From contig DLQB01000161.1 in assembly GCA_002477505.1 (NCBI GenBank), positions 1 through 11,345 of the forward strand: a stretch of DNA of 11,345 bases, written 5' to 3'. The position numbers and the translations under genes are program-made. The DNA comes from Flavobacteriales bacterium UBA7443 (GTDB lineage Bacteria; Bacteroidota; Bacteroidia; Flavobacteriales_D; Sanyastnellaceae). The notes beneath the pieces are model-generated. The model made no database searches and was not told the origin of the DNA. It was given only the letters and a program-made list of their open reading frames with translations. The number at the start of each line of letters is the position of its first letter. The stretch's first letter is position 1. Of this stretch, positions 1 through 6,599 are shown in pieces.

Positions 1-1338
1 GATCAAGTCATTGAAATCAATTTGAGTGAATTGGAGCCGCACCTGAACGGCCCTTTCACCCCAGATCTCGCAACTCCCATCAGTAAGATGAAGGAAGCTG
101 CAGCTAAAAACGACTGGCCCACCGCATTGGAATACGGACTCATCGGTTCGTGCACCAATTCGAGCTACGAGGACATCAGCCGTTCCGCGAGCATTGCGAT
201 ACAGGCTGTGGAAAAAGGCATTGAGGCGAAAGCACACCTCACCATCACACCGGGGTCTGAGCTGGTGCGATACACCATTGATCGGGATGGGTTTATCTCC
301 ACGTTTGAGAAAATGGGAGGGAGCGTATTTGCCAATGCGTGCGGTCCATGCATTGGTCAATGGGCACGCGCAGGTGCTGAGAAGAAAGAAAAGAACTCCA
401 TCGTTCATTCGTTTAACCGCAACTTTTCAAAGCGCGCGGATGGCAACCCCAACACCCATGCTTTTGTGGGTTCACCTGAATTGGTCACCGCACTCGCCAT
501 TGCCGGCGACCTGACGTTCAATCCGTTGACGGATCCGCTGACGCTTCCAGATGGAACAAAAGTGATGCTCGAAGAGCCAAAAGGCGATGAGCTTCCTTCG
601 TTAGGTTTTGACGTGGAGGATGCCGGTTATGTTGCTCCTGCTGAAGACGGAAGTGGGGTAGAGGTAAAAGTCAATGAAGCTTCTGAACGCTTGCAATTGT
701 TGGATCCGTTCAAGCCGTGGGATGGCCAAGATCTTATGGGAGCTCGTCTTCTGATCAAGGCCGCGGGAAAGTGCACGACGGATCACATTTCCATGGCCGG
801 TCCGTGGTTGCGTTACCGCGGTCATTTGGACAACATCTCCAACAACACCTTGACCGGTGCTGAGAATGCCTTCAATGGCAAACCCAATACAGTCAAAAAC
901 CAACTGACAGGGGAATACGGAGAAGTACCAGCGGTGCAGCGCGCATACAAAGCGGCGGGTATTCCTACCGTTGTTGTTGGCGATTCCAACTACGGAGAAG
1001 GCAGTTCTCGCGAGCATGCAGCCATGCAGCCGCGTTTCCTCGGGGTCGCAGCGGTAATCGTTAAGTCGTTTGCACGTATTCATGAGACCAATTTGAAGAA
1101 GCAAGGGATGTTGGGATTGACATTCGCGAACGAAGCGGATTTTGATCTGATCCAAGAAGACGACACATTCAACTTTGTGGACTTGGCGTCTTTTGCACCA
1201 GGCAAGCCCTTGACCATCGAAATTGCGCATGCGGATGGTTCGAGCGACACCATCAAGGTGAACCACACGTACAATGCTCAACAAATTGACTGGTTCCGAG
1301 CGGGTTCCGCACTGAACTTGATCAAGCAGCAACAGTAA
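1..1338 (+). CDS. acn: Aconitate hydratase, C-terminal part (5' end outside window)
   Basis: Aconitase isomerises citrate and isocitrate in the cytoplasmic TCA cycle, using a [4Fe-4S] cluster. The reading frame is open from base 1, so the gene begins before the window; 445 residues are visible, from DQVIEINLSELEPHLNGPFT, a typical mid-protein aconitase segment. All three cluster ligands are present: Cys51 in GSCTNSS (151-153), and Cys114 and Cys117 in ACGPC (340-351). The C-terminal swivel domain follows, with KCTTDHISMAGPW, then the active-site loop YGEGSSREHAAMQPR (serine and arginine codons at 1003-1011). The motifs match the mitochondrial/AcnA-like single-chain form rather than an IPMI large subunit, because the swivel domain is fused. 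The stop at 1336-1338 follows a normal C-terminus. The next gene begins 10 bases on, so the two may share a transcript. The TTG at 22 is an internal leucine codon, not a start. Confidence 0.97.
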   Translation, partial: DQVIEINLSELEPHLNGPFTPDLATPISKMKEAAAKNDWPTALEYGLIGSCTNSSYEDISRSASIAIQAVEKGIEAKAHLTITPGSELVRYTIDRDGFISTFEKMGGSVFANACGPCIGQWARAGAEKKEKNSIVHSFNRNFSKRADGNPNTHAFVGSPELVTALAIAGDLTFNPLTDPLTLPDGTKVMLEEPKGDELPSLGFDVEDAGYVAPAEDGSGVEVKVNEASERLQLLDPFKPWDGQDLMGARLLIKAAGKCTTDHISMAGPWLRYRGHLDNISNNTLTGAENAFNGKPNTVKNQLTGEYGEVPAVQRAYKAAGIPTVVVGDSNYGEGSSREHAAMQPRFLGVAAVIVKSFARIHETNLKKQGMLGLTFANEADFDLIQEDDTFNFVDLASFAPGKPLTIEIAHADGSSDTIKVNHTYNAQQIDWFRAGSALNLIKQQQ

Positions 1339-1348
1339 TTTTTTTCGA

Positions 1349-2050
1349 GTGAATTCTTCCAAGGAGCCGCTGAGTGCTGCTTGTATCTCGGTTGAATTGG
1401 CGGGAGAAACGTTGGAATTGCATCCCGAACGTTGCATGTGGTGGGCGAAAGAAAAAACGTTATTGGTCTCGGATATTCACTTGGGAAAATCGGCTCATTT
1501 TCGCAAAAATGGGATTGCGATCCCGAAGGATGTCAACGCTTCAAGTCTGAATCGTTTAGAGGATTTGGTCGCCCAGTACCAACCGCAACGGCTGCTGGTG
1601 CTCGGTGATCTTTTTCACAGTGCACTCAATGAGGAGTGGAATGATTTTCGGAAGTGGCTCACCCGGATTTTCACGGCGCACGGATTGGTGGAGTTTCGTT
1701 TGGTCGAGGGCAACCACGACGTTTTGCCGGACGCAGCTTTTGAAGGGCTCGAGGTGCAGCGAAGCGCCCAATGGAGTCTAGGTCCTTTTGACTTTGTTCA
1801 TGACCCAACGGATTTCCTCACTGCGCAAGCCCCAGGACGCATCGGAATTGCCGGTCATTTGCATCCCGCCATTCGCCTTACAGGCAAAGCCAAGCAACAG
1901 CTGCGGCTACCGGGTTGGTGGTTTAGCAGCAAGCATCAAACCCTCGTCATGCCCAATTTTGGGACCTTTACCGGGGCCTCAACGGTAGACGTGAAGGCTG
2001 GAGATCAGTTTTGGATTTGCACCGGGCAATCGGTCATGCCCGCAGGGTGA
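1349..2050 (+). CDS. pdeM: PdeM-like metallophosphoesterase (ligase-associated DNA damage response nuclease family)
   Basis: This is a 233-residue calcineurin-like phosphoesterase with the full metal-binding set in order: SDIHLGK (Asp42, His44), LGDLFHS (Gly86-Asp87), EGNHD (Asn122, His123), FVHDP (His151) and GHLHP (His170, His172). The size, the early DIHLGK motif and the C-terminal LVMPNFGTFTGA stretch match the PdeM family, a predicted endonuclease usually encoded with an ATP-dependent DNA ligase and an Lhr-type helicase for DNA repair. None of those partners is visible here; the upstream neighbour is aconitase and the downstream genes run on the other strand. The chosen start is GTG at 1349. 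There is no Shine-Dalgarno, only a run of seven T after the aconitase stop; CTG or TTG codons slightly downstream are alternatives. There is no signal peptide, so it is cytoplasmic. The family assignment is good, but the substrate is unknown. Confidence 0.85.
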   Translation: MNSSKEPLSAACISVELAGETLELHPERCMWWAKEKTLLVSDIHLGKSAHFRKNGIAIPKDVNASSLNRLEDLVAQYQPQRLLVLGDLFHSALNEEWNDFRKWLTRIFTAHGLVEFRLVEGNHDVLPDAAFEGLEVQRSAQWSLGPFDFVHDPTDFLTAQAPGRIGIAGHLHPAIRLTGKAKQQLRLPGWWFSSKHQTLVMPNFGTFTGASTVDVKAGDQFWICTGQSVMPAG

Positions 2051-2056
2051 AGGGAA

Positions 2057-2611
2057 TCACTCGATGTTTCCGGTGAAGGATCCCGCGAATGCAACCGGGA
2101 GTCCAACGAGGGTGCTGTCAACCCATTCACGCAGTGTCAAATTGAACGTTACTTCTTCCGCACCGCCAGAATAGGCCGGGTCAATCACAATGGAGCCGTC
2201 TGTGGCTTTGTAATCTCTCACGGGGAACAAATCATCGCCTTGATTGATGACCTGCACCAAATGATTCACTTCCTCCTGCTGAACATAGAATACGACGTCA
2301 TCGAGGACGTCAAATGAAAACTGGAAGGTGATGTCGTGGGCAGGCACATGAGCATCCACTTCATCTGCCGTTCGCAGATCGGCTACGATATGATAACTGC
2401 GTGAGAGAGGTTCAAGGCTGTCAGGGACGACAGCTTCAGCCATTTTCAGGGCGTAATCCGAGCCATTGAAAGCAATGCTTCCGCATTCACATTTGTACAC
2501 CGGATTGATGAAATCAGGACTTTTGTAACAACCGGATGCCAAGCTCCAAGTAAGGGCAAGGGCCGCAATCGCGACTAGTTTCAGGGGGGGAGAATTGAAA
2601 ATCGTGGTCAT
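2057..2611 (-). CDS. Small predicted lipoprotein, unknown function
   Basis: I do not recognise this 184-residue protein. Its start is the ATG at 2609-2611, because this gives a classic export signal: a short N-terminus, Lys11, a hydrophobic stretch at about residues 12-25, and a lipobox-like LASGC with Cys28 as the lipidation site. Longer in-frame starts reach back into the preceding gene and would bury the signal. The mature part has a KCECGS pair of cysteines soon after the lipid cysteine, then an acidic, beta-rich domain with no transmembrane segment. It follows namZ on the same strand with 37 bases between them, and that gap holds a possible promoter. It probably sits in the inner or outer membrane facing the periplasm. 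It ends 6 bases from the stop of the convergent pdeM, leaving no room for a separate terminator. It could be a cell-envelope accessory protein, but nothing in the sequence fixes a role. Confidence 0.75.
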   Translation of the reverse strand: MTTIFNSPPLKLVAIAALALTWSLASGCYKSPDFINPVYKCECGSIAFNGSDYALKMAEAVVPDSLEPLSRSYHIVADLRTADEVDAHVPAHDITFQFSFDVLDDVVFYVQQEEVNHLVQVINQGDDLFPVRDYKATDGSIVIDPAYSGGAEEVTFNLTLREWVDSTLVGLPVAFAGSFTGNIE

Positions 2612-2630
2612 CGGTACAAGGATTGCAGGC

Positions 2631-2666
2631 CGAAATATACACACTGCGTCATTGGTTTCTGAGCAA
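2631..2666 (-). promoter_or_regulatory. Possible promoter for the lipoprotein gene
   Basis: Read on the minus strand, the gap after namZ contains TATATTTC (2639 to 2632), close to the Bacteroidota -7 consensus TAnnTTTG with the last base changed. It lies 20 bases before the ATG at 2611. A TTG (2666-2664) lies 24 bases upstream, one more than the usual 17-23. The match is partial, so this is a tentative call; read-through from namZ could serve instead. Confidence 0.35.
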
Positions 2667-3950
2667 TGGATAAAGCAAATAAGCCTCGCGCTTGGCATGG
2701 AATGAAAGAAGTTCATCGATCCATTGCGCGGTGAAGTCCATCGGCCAGGCGTTTGCATGCAGCGCTTGCCCCAAGGATTCGTTGCCAGTCAGTTTGGCCA
2801 AGAACGAAGGAGAGGTGATGAAATCATCGGTGGCAGAATTCCACCTTTGGCTGCATTCCCAGGCGAGCCGCCAGTCAAATCCACTTGCGGCTTGGGTCCA
2901 TTTTGCTCCCAATGCACGAAGGTCACGCCCGCTGCATCTGATATTCTCATGCTTGGGATTCGGCGCTGCTCCGGGGGTAGGCACGGGCGTAAACACGAAA
3001 TCTCCAGCGTTTTCTCCAGGCACGCCCATGCATTGAAAAGGCAAAGCGGTTCCCCTGCCAATGCTGGCGCCAGTGGGCTCCAAGGGACACAAACTGGGGT
3101 ACAATGCAATGGACTCGGCATTGGGCAAATTAGGACTTGGGGCAATGGTTGGATACCATTGGTCGCTGTGCGCATAACCTTGGCAGGGGATAATGATGAG
3201 CGGGCACTGCATCCCATCGGGAAGCCATCCCTCGCCATTGATCATCTGTGCCATTTCACCCAATGTCATTCCGTGCAAAACAGGAACCGGAAGCATCCCA
3301 ATGAACGATTTCCATTTTGGGTCGAGCATAGGCCCTGCCATCTGGTGTCCGTGGGGATTGGGTCGGTCGAGAACCACTACCACTTTGTCATTCTCAGCGG
3401 CTGCCTCCATGACCAAAAAGAGGCTACTCAGATAGGTGTAAAAGCGAGCGCCAACATCTTGAATGTCGAACAAAACCATGCGCACATCTGCGAGTGACGC
3501 GGCAGATGGTTTTTTGCTTTTGCCGTGCAAACTAAGGATGGGCAGTCCCGTACGAGCATCGGTGTCATCCTCAAAGTTGGCGCCGTTGTGCAAGTCCCCC
3601 CGAAAACCATGCTCAGGAGCAAATACCTTCTTGACGTTGATCCCAAGTGCCAAGAGCGTATCAATGAGGTGGGTAGAGCTTCCTGTTTGTCCTTCTCCAA
3701 TGACCGATGTGGCGTTGGCTACGACTGCGATGGGTGCCCGACTGCACGATTCATAAATGGCTTGGATGTTTTCGTTTCCGAGGCGAACACGAAGCGGAGG
3801 GACGCTTCGTTCTTGGCAGTGCAGGGTGCCGTGCTCGAAATCAATCGTCAAACCGGCAGGTGGGAGCGAGGTGGATTCCTGTCCAAATAGACTGAATTGA
3901 AAAATCAAAACCGCAAAGAGGGTGAATGATATTCTCATTGGATTCTTCAT
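2649..3950 (-). CDS. namZ: Secreted exo-beta-N-acetylmuramidase, NamZ/DUF1343 family (GH171)
   Basis: NamZ-type enzymes release N-acetylmuramic acid from the non-reducing ends of peptidoglycan fragments, in cell-wall recycling or scavenging. The 433-residue product begins with a signal peptide (about residues 1-23, ending FSLFGQ), so it is exported; no lipobox is seen. Family motifs run in order: FAPEHGFRG (110-118, with conserved Glu113), FDIQDVGARFYTY (161-173), VLDRPNPHG (193-201) and PVLHGMTLGEMA (223-234), followed by the conserved half with PNLPNAESIALYPSLC and EPTGASIGRGTALPF. About 35 residues separate the signal peptide from the conserved domain, a little longer than I expect. The start is the ATG at 3948-3950; Met5 (start at 3938) is an alternative. 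It is divergent from the ABC permease across 51 bases, and the unknown lipoprotein follows. I see no other muropeptide recycling gene (MurQ, AmgK, NagZ) in the window. Confidence 0.9.
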   Translation of the reverse strand: MKNPMRISFTLFAVLIFQFSLFGQESTSLPPAGLTIDFEHGTLHCQERSVPPLRVRLGNENIQAIYESCSRAPIAVVANATSVIGEGQTGSSTHLIDTLLALGINVKKVFAPEHGFRGDLHNGANFEDDTDARTGLPILSLHGKSKKPSAASLADVRMVLFDIQDVGARFYTYLSSLFLVMEAAAENDKVVVVLDRPNPHGHQMAGPMLDPKWKSFIGMLPVPVLHGMTLGEMAQMINGEGWLPDGMQCPLIIIPCQGYAHSDQWYPTIAPSPNLPNAESIALYPSLCPLEPTGASIGRGTALPFQCMGVPGENAGDFVFTPVPTPGAAPNPKHENIRCSGRDLRALGAKWTQAASGFDWRLAWECSQRWNSATDDFITSPSFLAKLTGNESLGQALHANAWPMDFTAQWIDELLSFHAKREAYLLYPLLRNQ

Positions 3951-3954
3951 GCGT

Positions 3955-3962
3955 CTAAAGTA
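3955..3962 (-). promoter_or_regulatory. Possible -7 box of namZ
   Basis: On the minus strand, TACTTTAG lies four bases before the namZ ATG and differs from TAnnTTTG at one position. The nearest upstream TTG is 28 bases away, too far for a good -33 element, so the call is weak. If real, transcription would start almost at the start codon. The 51-base gap 3951-4001 must hold the promoters of both divergent genes. On the plus strand a one-mismatch box, TAATTTGG, is present at 3969-3976. Confidence 0.3.
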
Positions 3963-4001
3963 GCGACGTAATTTGGCACCTGTGAAAAGCCAACATCATT
4001 T

Positions 4002-5501
4002 ATGAGTTACCGGACTTCCTTATCGCGGCTTATCGCTCGGCGACTTGCAGGAAGTCATGGGCGAGCCACTTGGTCCAGACCTGTCGTTCAGATAGCGACA
4101 GCGGGGGTTGCCATCGGCATCGCGTTGATTGTAATCGCCACATCCATTGTCCATGGATTTCAGAGCGAAGTCAAAGAATTGGTGGTGGGTTTTGGCTCTG
4201 ACATTCAAGTGCTAAACGGGGATTGGAAAGATCAAAAAATCAAACGCTCAGAAGGCATTGAAGAGACCCTGCGGTCGCTTACAGAAGTTCGAAGTGTTCA
4301 TCCGTTTTTCACATCGCCGGGAATTGTTGAATCCAAATCGGGATTGAAGGGGGTGGTTCTCAAGGGAATGAGCGGAGAAACTTCTGGTGGAATGCTGGAA
4401 AAGTTCTTGGTGCAAGGCACCGTTCCCTCGGTTGGTGGCCAAGACACGGCCATTTTATCGCTGGAACTGGCCAATCGGCTGGAATTGGAACTCCATGACC
4501 GACTCACCCTGTACCTCATTGGCGGGCCGAATGGCATACGACCACGAACGATGGTGTTGGGTGGGATTTACCGAACAGGTTTGATCGAATACGATGAAGA
4601 ATTCATGTTCGTCCCAGCGAAGTCCATCCAATCCACTTCCGGTTGGGGGATGGAATTGCACCTGCTCGTGAACGATGGAGCGGTTGAAGCCCGGGCATTC
4701 GGAGGAAGCCGTAGCCCAAAAGTCACTTGGAGCGCCGTTCAGCCCAGCGGAAAAGCATCGCCTCTTGGATGGAGCAGTTCCGGGACCCACCTCTTGAATC
4801 AGGTGACTGCCGATGAGATCATGGTCGTAGCGGAATCTCGGGATTTGGAATTCAATGCTCTGCCGGACACCGCTTGGCTGCACAAATCGGACGGCATATG
4901 GAGCGCCGAGCACACAGCACCTGCGTGGGAAAAAGCAGCCAGTGGTTATGAAGTCTACCTTGAAAAGGATGCTGATTTGTGGACGACAGAAGCCAATGTG
5001 TATGCAGCGCTTCCTTTGGGTTGGGTGACCCAAACGGTGACTCAGCAAGCCCCTGAAATGTTCACATGGCTGGGCATGCTTGATTTGAACGTTGAAATCA
5101 TCATCGGATTGATGGTCTTGATTTCCATCATCAACATGACTTCCGCTCTATTGATTCTGATTTTGGAACGAAGGCCCATGGTTGGCATGCTGAAAGCCTT
5201 GGGCATGTCCGATGGCCAGGTGCTGCGCATCTTCATCTGGCAGGCCTCGCGTATTTTGAGCAAGGGTTTTTGGATTGGAAACGCGCTGGGGCTGCTGGTG
5301 GTTTATGTCCAATCCACTACGGGCTGGATTGGATTGGATCCTGAAGCCTATTACCTAAGTGAGGTTCCGATTCAATTGGATGCGACTTTTTTAGTGCTGG
5401 TGGAACTTGTGGTTTTCACTCTCTGCGTTGCAATGATGTTTTTTCCAGCCCTTGCTTCGACGCGAATTCGGCCTGCGGAAGCCCTGCGCATCAATCGTTG
5501 A
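4002..5501 (+). CDS. LolC/E-like ABC transporter permease (FtsX/MacB superfamily)
   Basis: This is an inner-membrane permease of the lipoprotein-release type, which needs a separate LolD-like ATPase; none is in the window. The 499-residue protein has the four-helix layout of the family: helix 1 at about 28-50, a large periplasmic domain at about 51-362, then helices at about 365-390, 420-437 and 462-485. The cytoplasmic coupling region ERRPMVGMLKALGMS follows helix 2, and the C-terminus has the usual FFPALASTRIRPAEALRI signature. N-terminal SRPVVQIATAGVAIGIALIVIA and the GIYRTGLIEYDE segment (188-199) match Bacteroidota members, normally around 400 residues. The excess is a stretch of roughly residues 215-313 between SGWG and GYEVYLEKD, which has no counterpart in the members I remember. 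The ATG at 4002 is chosen because it gives the normal N-terminus. The gene stands alone on the plus strand. Confidence 0.9.
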   Translation: MSYRTSLSRLIARRLAGSHGRATWSRPVVQIATAGVAIGIALIVIATSIVHGFQSEVKELVVGFGSDIQVLNGDWKDQKIKRSEGIEETLRSLTEVRSVHPFFTSPGIVESKSGLKGVVLKGMSGETSGGMLEKFLVQGTVPSVGGQDTAILSLELANRLELELHDRLTLYLIGGPNGIRPRTMVLGGIYRTGLIEYDEEFMFVPAKSIQSTSGWGMELHLLVNDGAVEARAFGGSRSPKVTWSAVQPSGKASPLGWSSSGTHLLNQVTADEIMVVAESRDLEFNALPDTAWLHKSDGIWSAEHTAPAWEKAASGYEVYLEKDADLWTTEANVYAALPLGWVTQTVTQQAPEMFTWLGMLDLNVEIIIGLMVLISIINMTSALLILILERRPMVGMLKALGMSDGQVLRIFIWQASRILSKGFWIGNALGLLVVYVQSTTGWIGLDPEAYYLSEVPIQLDATFLVLVELVVFTLCVAMMFFPALASTRIRPAEALRINR

Positions 5502-5540
5502 TTTTGAACGTGCATGCCAATTTGAAATGATTCGGTTTTT

Positions 5541-5576
5541 TTGCCATTTCTAACCGCGTTTCGGTTGTTACCTTTG
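5541..5576 (+). promoter_or_regulatory. Promoter of the cysteine synthase-like gene
   Basis: TACCTTTG at 5569-5576 is a perfect match to the Bacteroidota -7 box TAnnTTTG. A TTG at 5541-5543 lies 25 bases upstream, slightly beyond the usual 17-23. Only six bases separate the box from the ATG at 5583, so the transcript should begin at or next to the start codon. The box lies where a longer in-frame start at 5541 would put coding sequence, which argues for the shorter protein. Confidence 0.65.
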
Positions 5577-5582
5577 CCCCCT

Positions 5583-6572
5583 ATGCAACGAGCTAAAAAC
5601 GTTCATCAGAACATCTTGACGACCATTGGGAATACGCCCATGATCAAGATGCAGAACATGACCCAAGATTTTCCTTGTCCAGTATATGCCAAGGTCGAAT
5701 ACTTCAATCCTGGTCACAGCGTCAAAGATCGCATGGCCCTTCGAATGATAGAAGATGCCGAGCGAGATGGACTGTTGAAGCCTGGAGGCACCGTGATTGA
5801 GTGCACAAGTGGGAATACAGGAATGGGACTTGCTTTGGCGTGTTCGGTCAAAGGTTACAAGCTGATTTGCACCATGAGCGACAAGCAGTCGAAGGAGAAG
5901 ATTGACATCTTGCGCGCCATGGGGGCAGAAGTGCACGTGTGCCCGACCAACGTTGAAGCCGACCATCCGGATAGTTATTACAGCGTCGCAAAGCGCTGCA
6001 ATGAGGCCGATCCGAACAGTTTTTGGTGCAACCAATACGACAACAAGTCCAACCAAGAAGCGCATTATGTCTCGACGGGCCCTGAAGTCTGGGAACAGAC
6101 GGAAGGCAAGGTGACGCACTTTGTGGTGGGCGTCGGAACAGGCGGGACCATCAGCGGTACCGGTCGTTTCTTGAAAGAACAAAACCCGGACGTTCAAATT
6201 TGGGGCATTGACTCATACGGCAGCGTTCTGAAGAAATACCACGAAACCGGTGAGTTTGATGAGTCTGAAATTTATCCCTACATCACAGAAGGAGTGGGAG
6301 AAGATATTTTGCCGGCCAATGTCAATTTTGATGTCATCGATCATTTCGAAAAAGTAACGGACAAAGATGGCGCATTGACTGCGCGTGAAATGGCACGAAA
6401 AGAAGGGCTTTTTCTTGGGTACAGCTGTGGCAGTACGTTCCAGGGACTGCGTCAATTGAAAGACCGGCTCAAGCCCACCGACGTCGTTGTGTGCCTCTTC
6501 CACGACCACGGTTCACGCTACGTTGGGAAAGTCTACAACGACGAATGGATGAAAAGCCACGGATGGCTTTGA
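5583..6572 (+). CDS. PLP-dependent cysteine synthase / cystathionine beta-synthase family enzyme
   Basis: This fold-type II PLP enzyme makes cysteine from O-acetylserine and sulfide, or cystathionine from serine and homocysteine. The 329-residue product has the family core: NILTTIGNTPMIKM at the N-terminus, the Schiff-base Lys48 in GHSVKDRMA, the substrate loop TSGNTG (75-80), the phosphate-binding GTGGTISGTG (185-194), and SCGS (281-284), whose serine should contact the PLP ring nitrogen. The middle (SFWCNQYDNKSNQEAHY, RFLKEQNPDVQIWGID) looks closer to cystathionine beta-synthase than to E. coli CysK. There is no haem-binding N-terminus and no C-terminal CBS-domain pair, so it is a catalytic core only. 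Which of the two reactions dominates cannot be read from the sequence. The start is ATG at 5583, just after the promoter box. It is a single-gene unit converging on ornithine aminotransferase. Confidence 0.9.
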   Translation: MQRAKNVHQNILTTIGNTPMIKMQNMTQDFPCPVYAKVEYFNPGHSVKDRMALRMIEDAERDGLLKPGGTVIECTSGNTGMGLALACSVKGYKLICTMSDKQSKEKIDILRAMGAEVHVCPTNVEADHPDSYYSVAKRCNEADPNSFWCNQYDNKSNQEAHYVSTGPEVWEQTEGKVTHFVVGVGTGGTISGTGRFLKEQNPDVQIWGIDSYGSVLKKYHETGEFDESEIYPYITEGVGEDILPANVNFDVIDHFEKVTDKDGALTAREMARKEGLFLGYSCGSTFQGLRQLKDRLKPTDVVVCLFHDHGSRYVGKVYNDEWMKSHGWL

Positions 6573-6579
6573 TTCGACT

Positions 6580-6594
6580 GGGCCCTTGAGGCCC
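6580..6594 (+). terminator. Hairpin between convergent genes, possible weak terminator
   Basis: GGGCC (6580-6584) pairs with GGCCC (6590-6594) around a five-base CTTGA loop, just after the stop at 6572 and before the convergent stop at 6600. A loosely T-rich stretch (CTTTATTTCTT) follows on the plus strand after four bases. No T-tract follows on the minus strand, so it probably serves mainly the plus-strand gene. Confidence 0.5.
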
Positions 6595-6599
6595 GCGCT

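Noticed and set aside
1312..1345. Palindrome CTTGATCAAG followed by a T-run, as a terminator after aconitase
   Set aside because: The palindrome has no loop, lies inside the last codons and is about a dozen bases from the T-run, so it would not form a normal terminator hairpin.
601..1437. Long antisense reading frame (278 codons) across the aconitase and pdeM genes
   Set aside because: It lies opposite two well-recognised proteins, and its translation has no recognisable motif and a composition typical of a shadow frame.
2612..2758. Extended N-terminus of the lipoprotein (in-frame start at 2758)
   Set aside because: It would overlap the end of namZ and place 49 residues before a clear lipoprotein signal peptide; the ATG at 2611 is far better.
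2724..3497. Plus-strand reading frame (257 codons) opposite namZ
   Set aside because: Shadow of the DUF1343/NamZ gene, whose motifs on the minus strand are clear.
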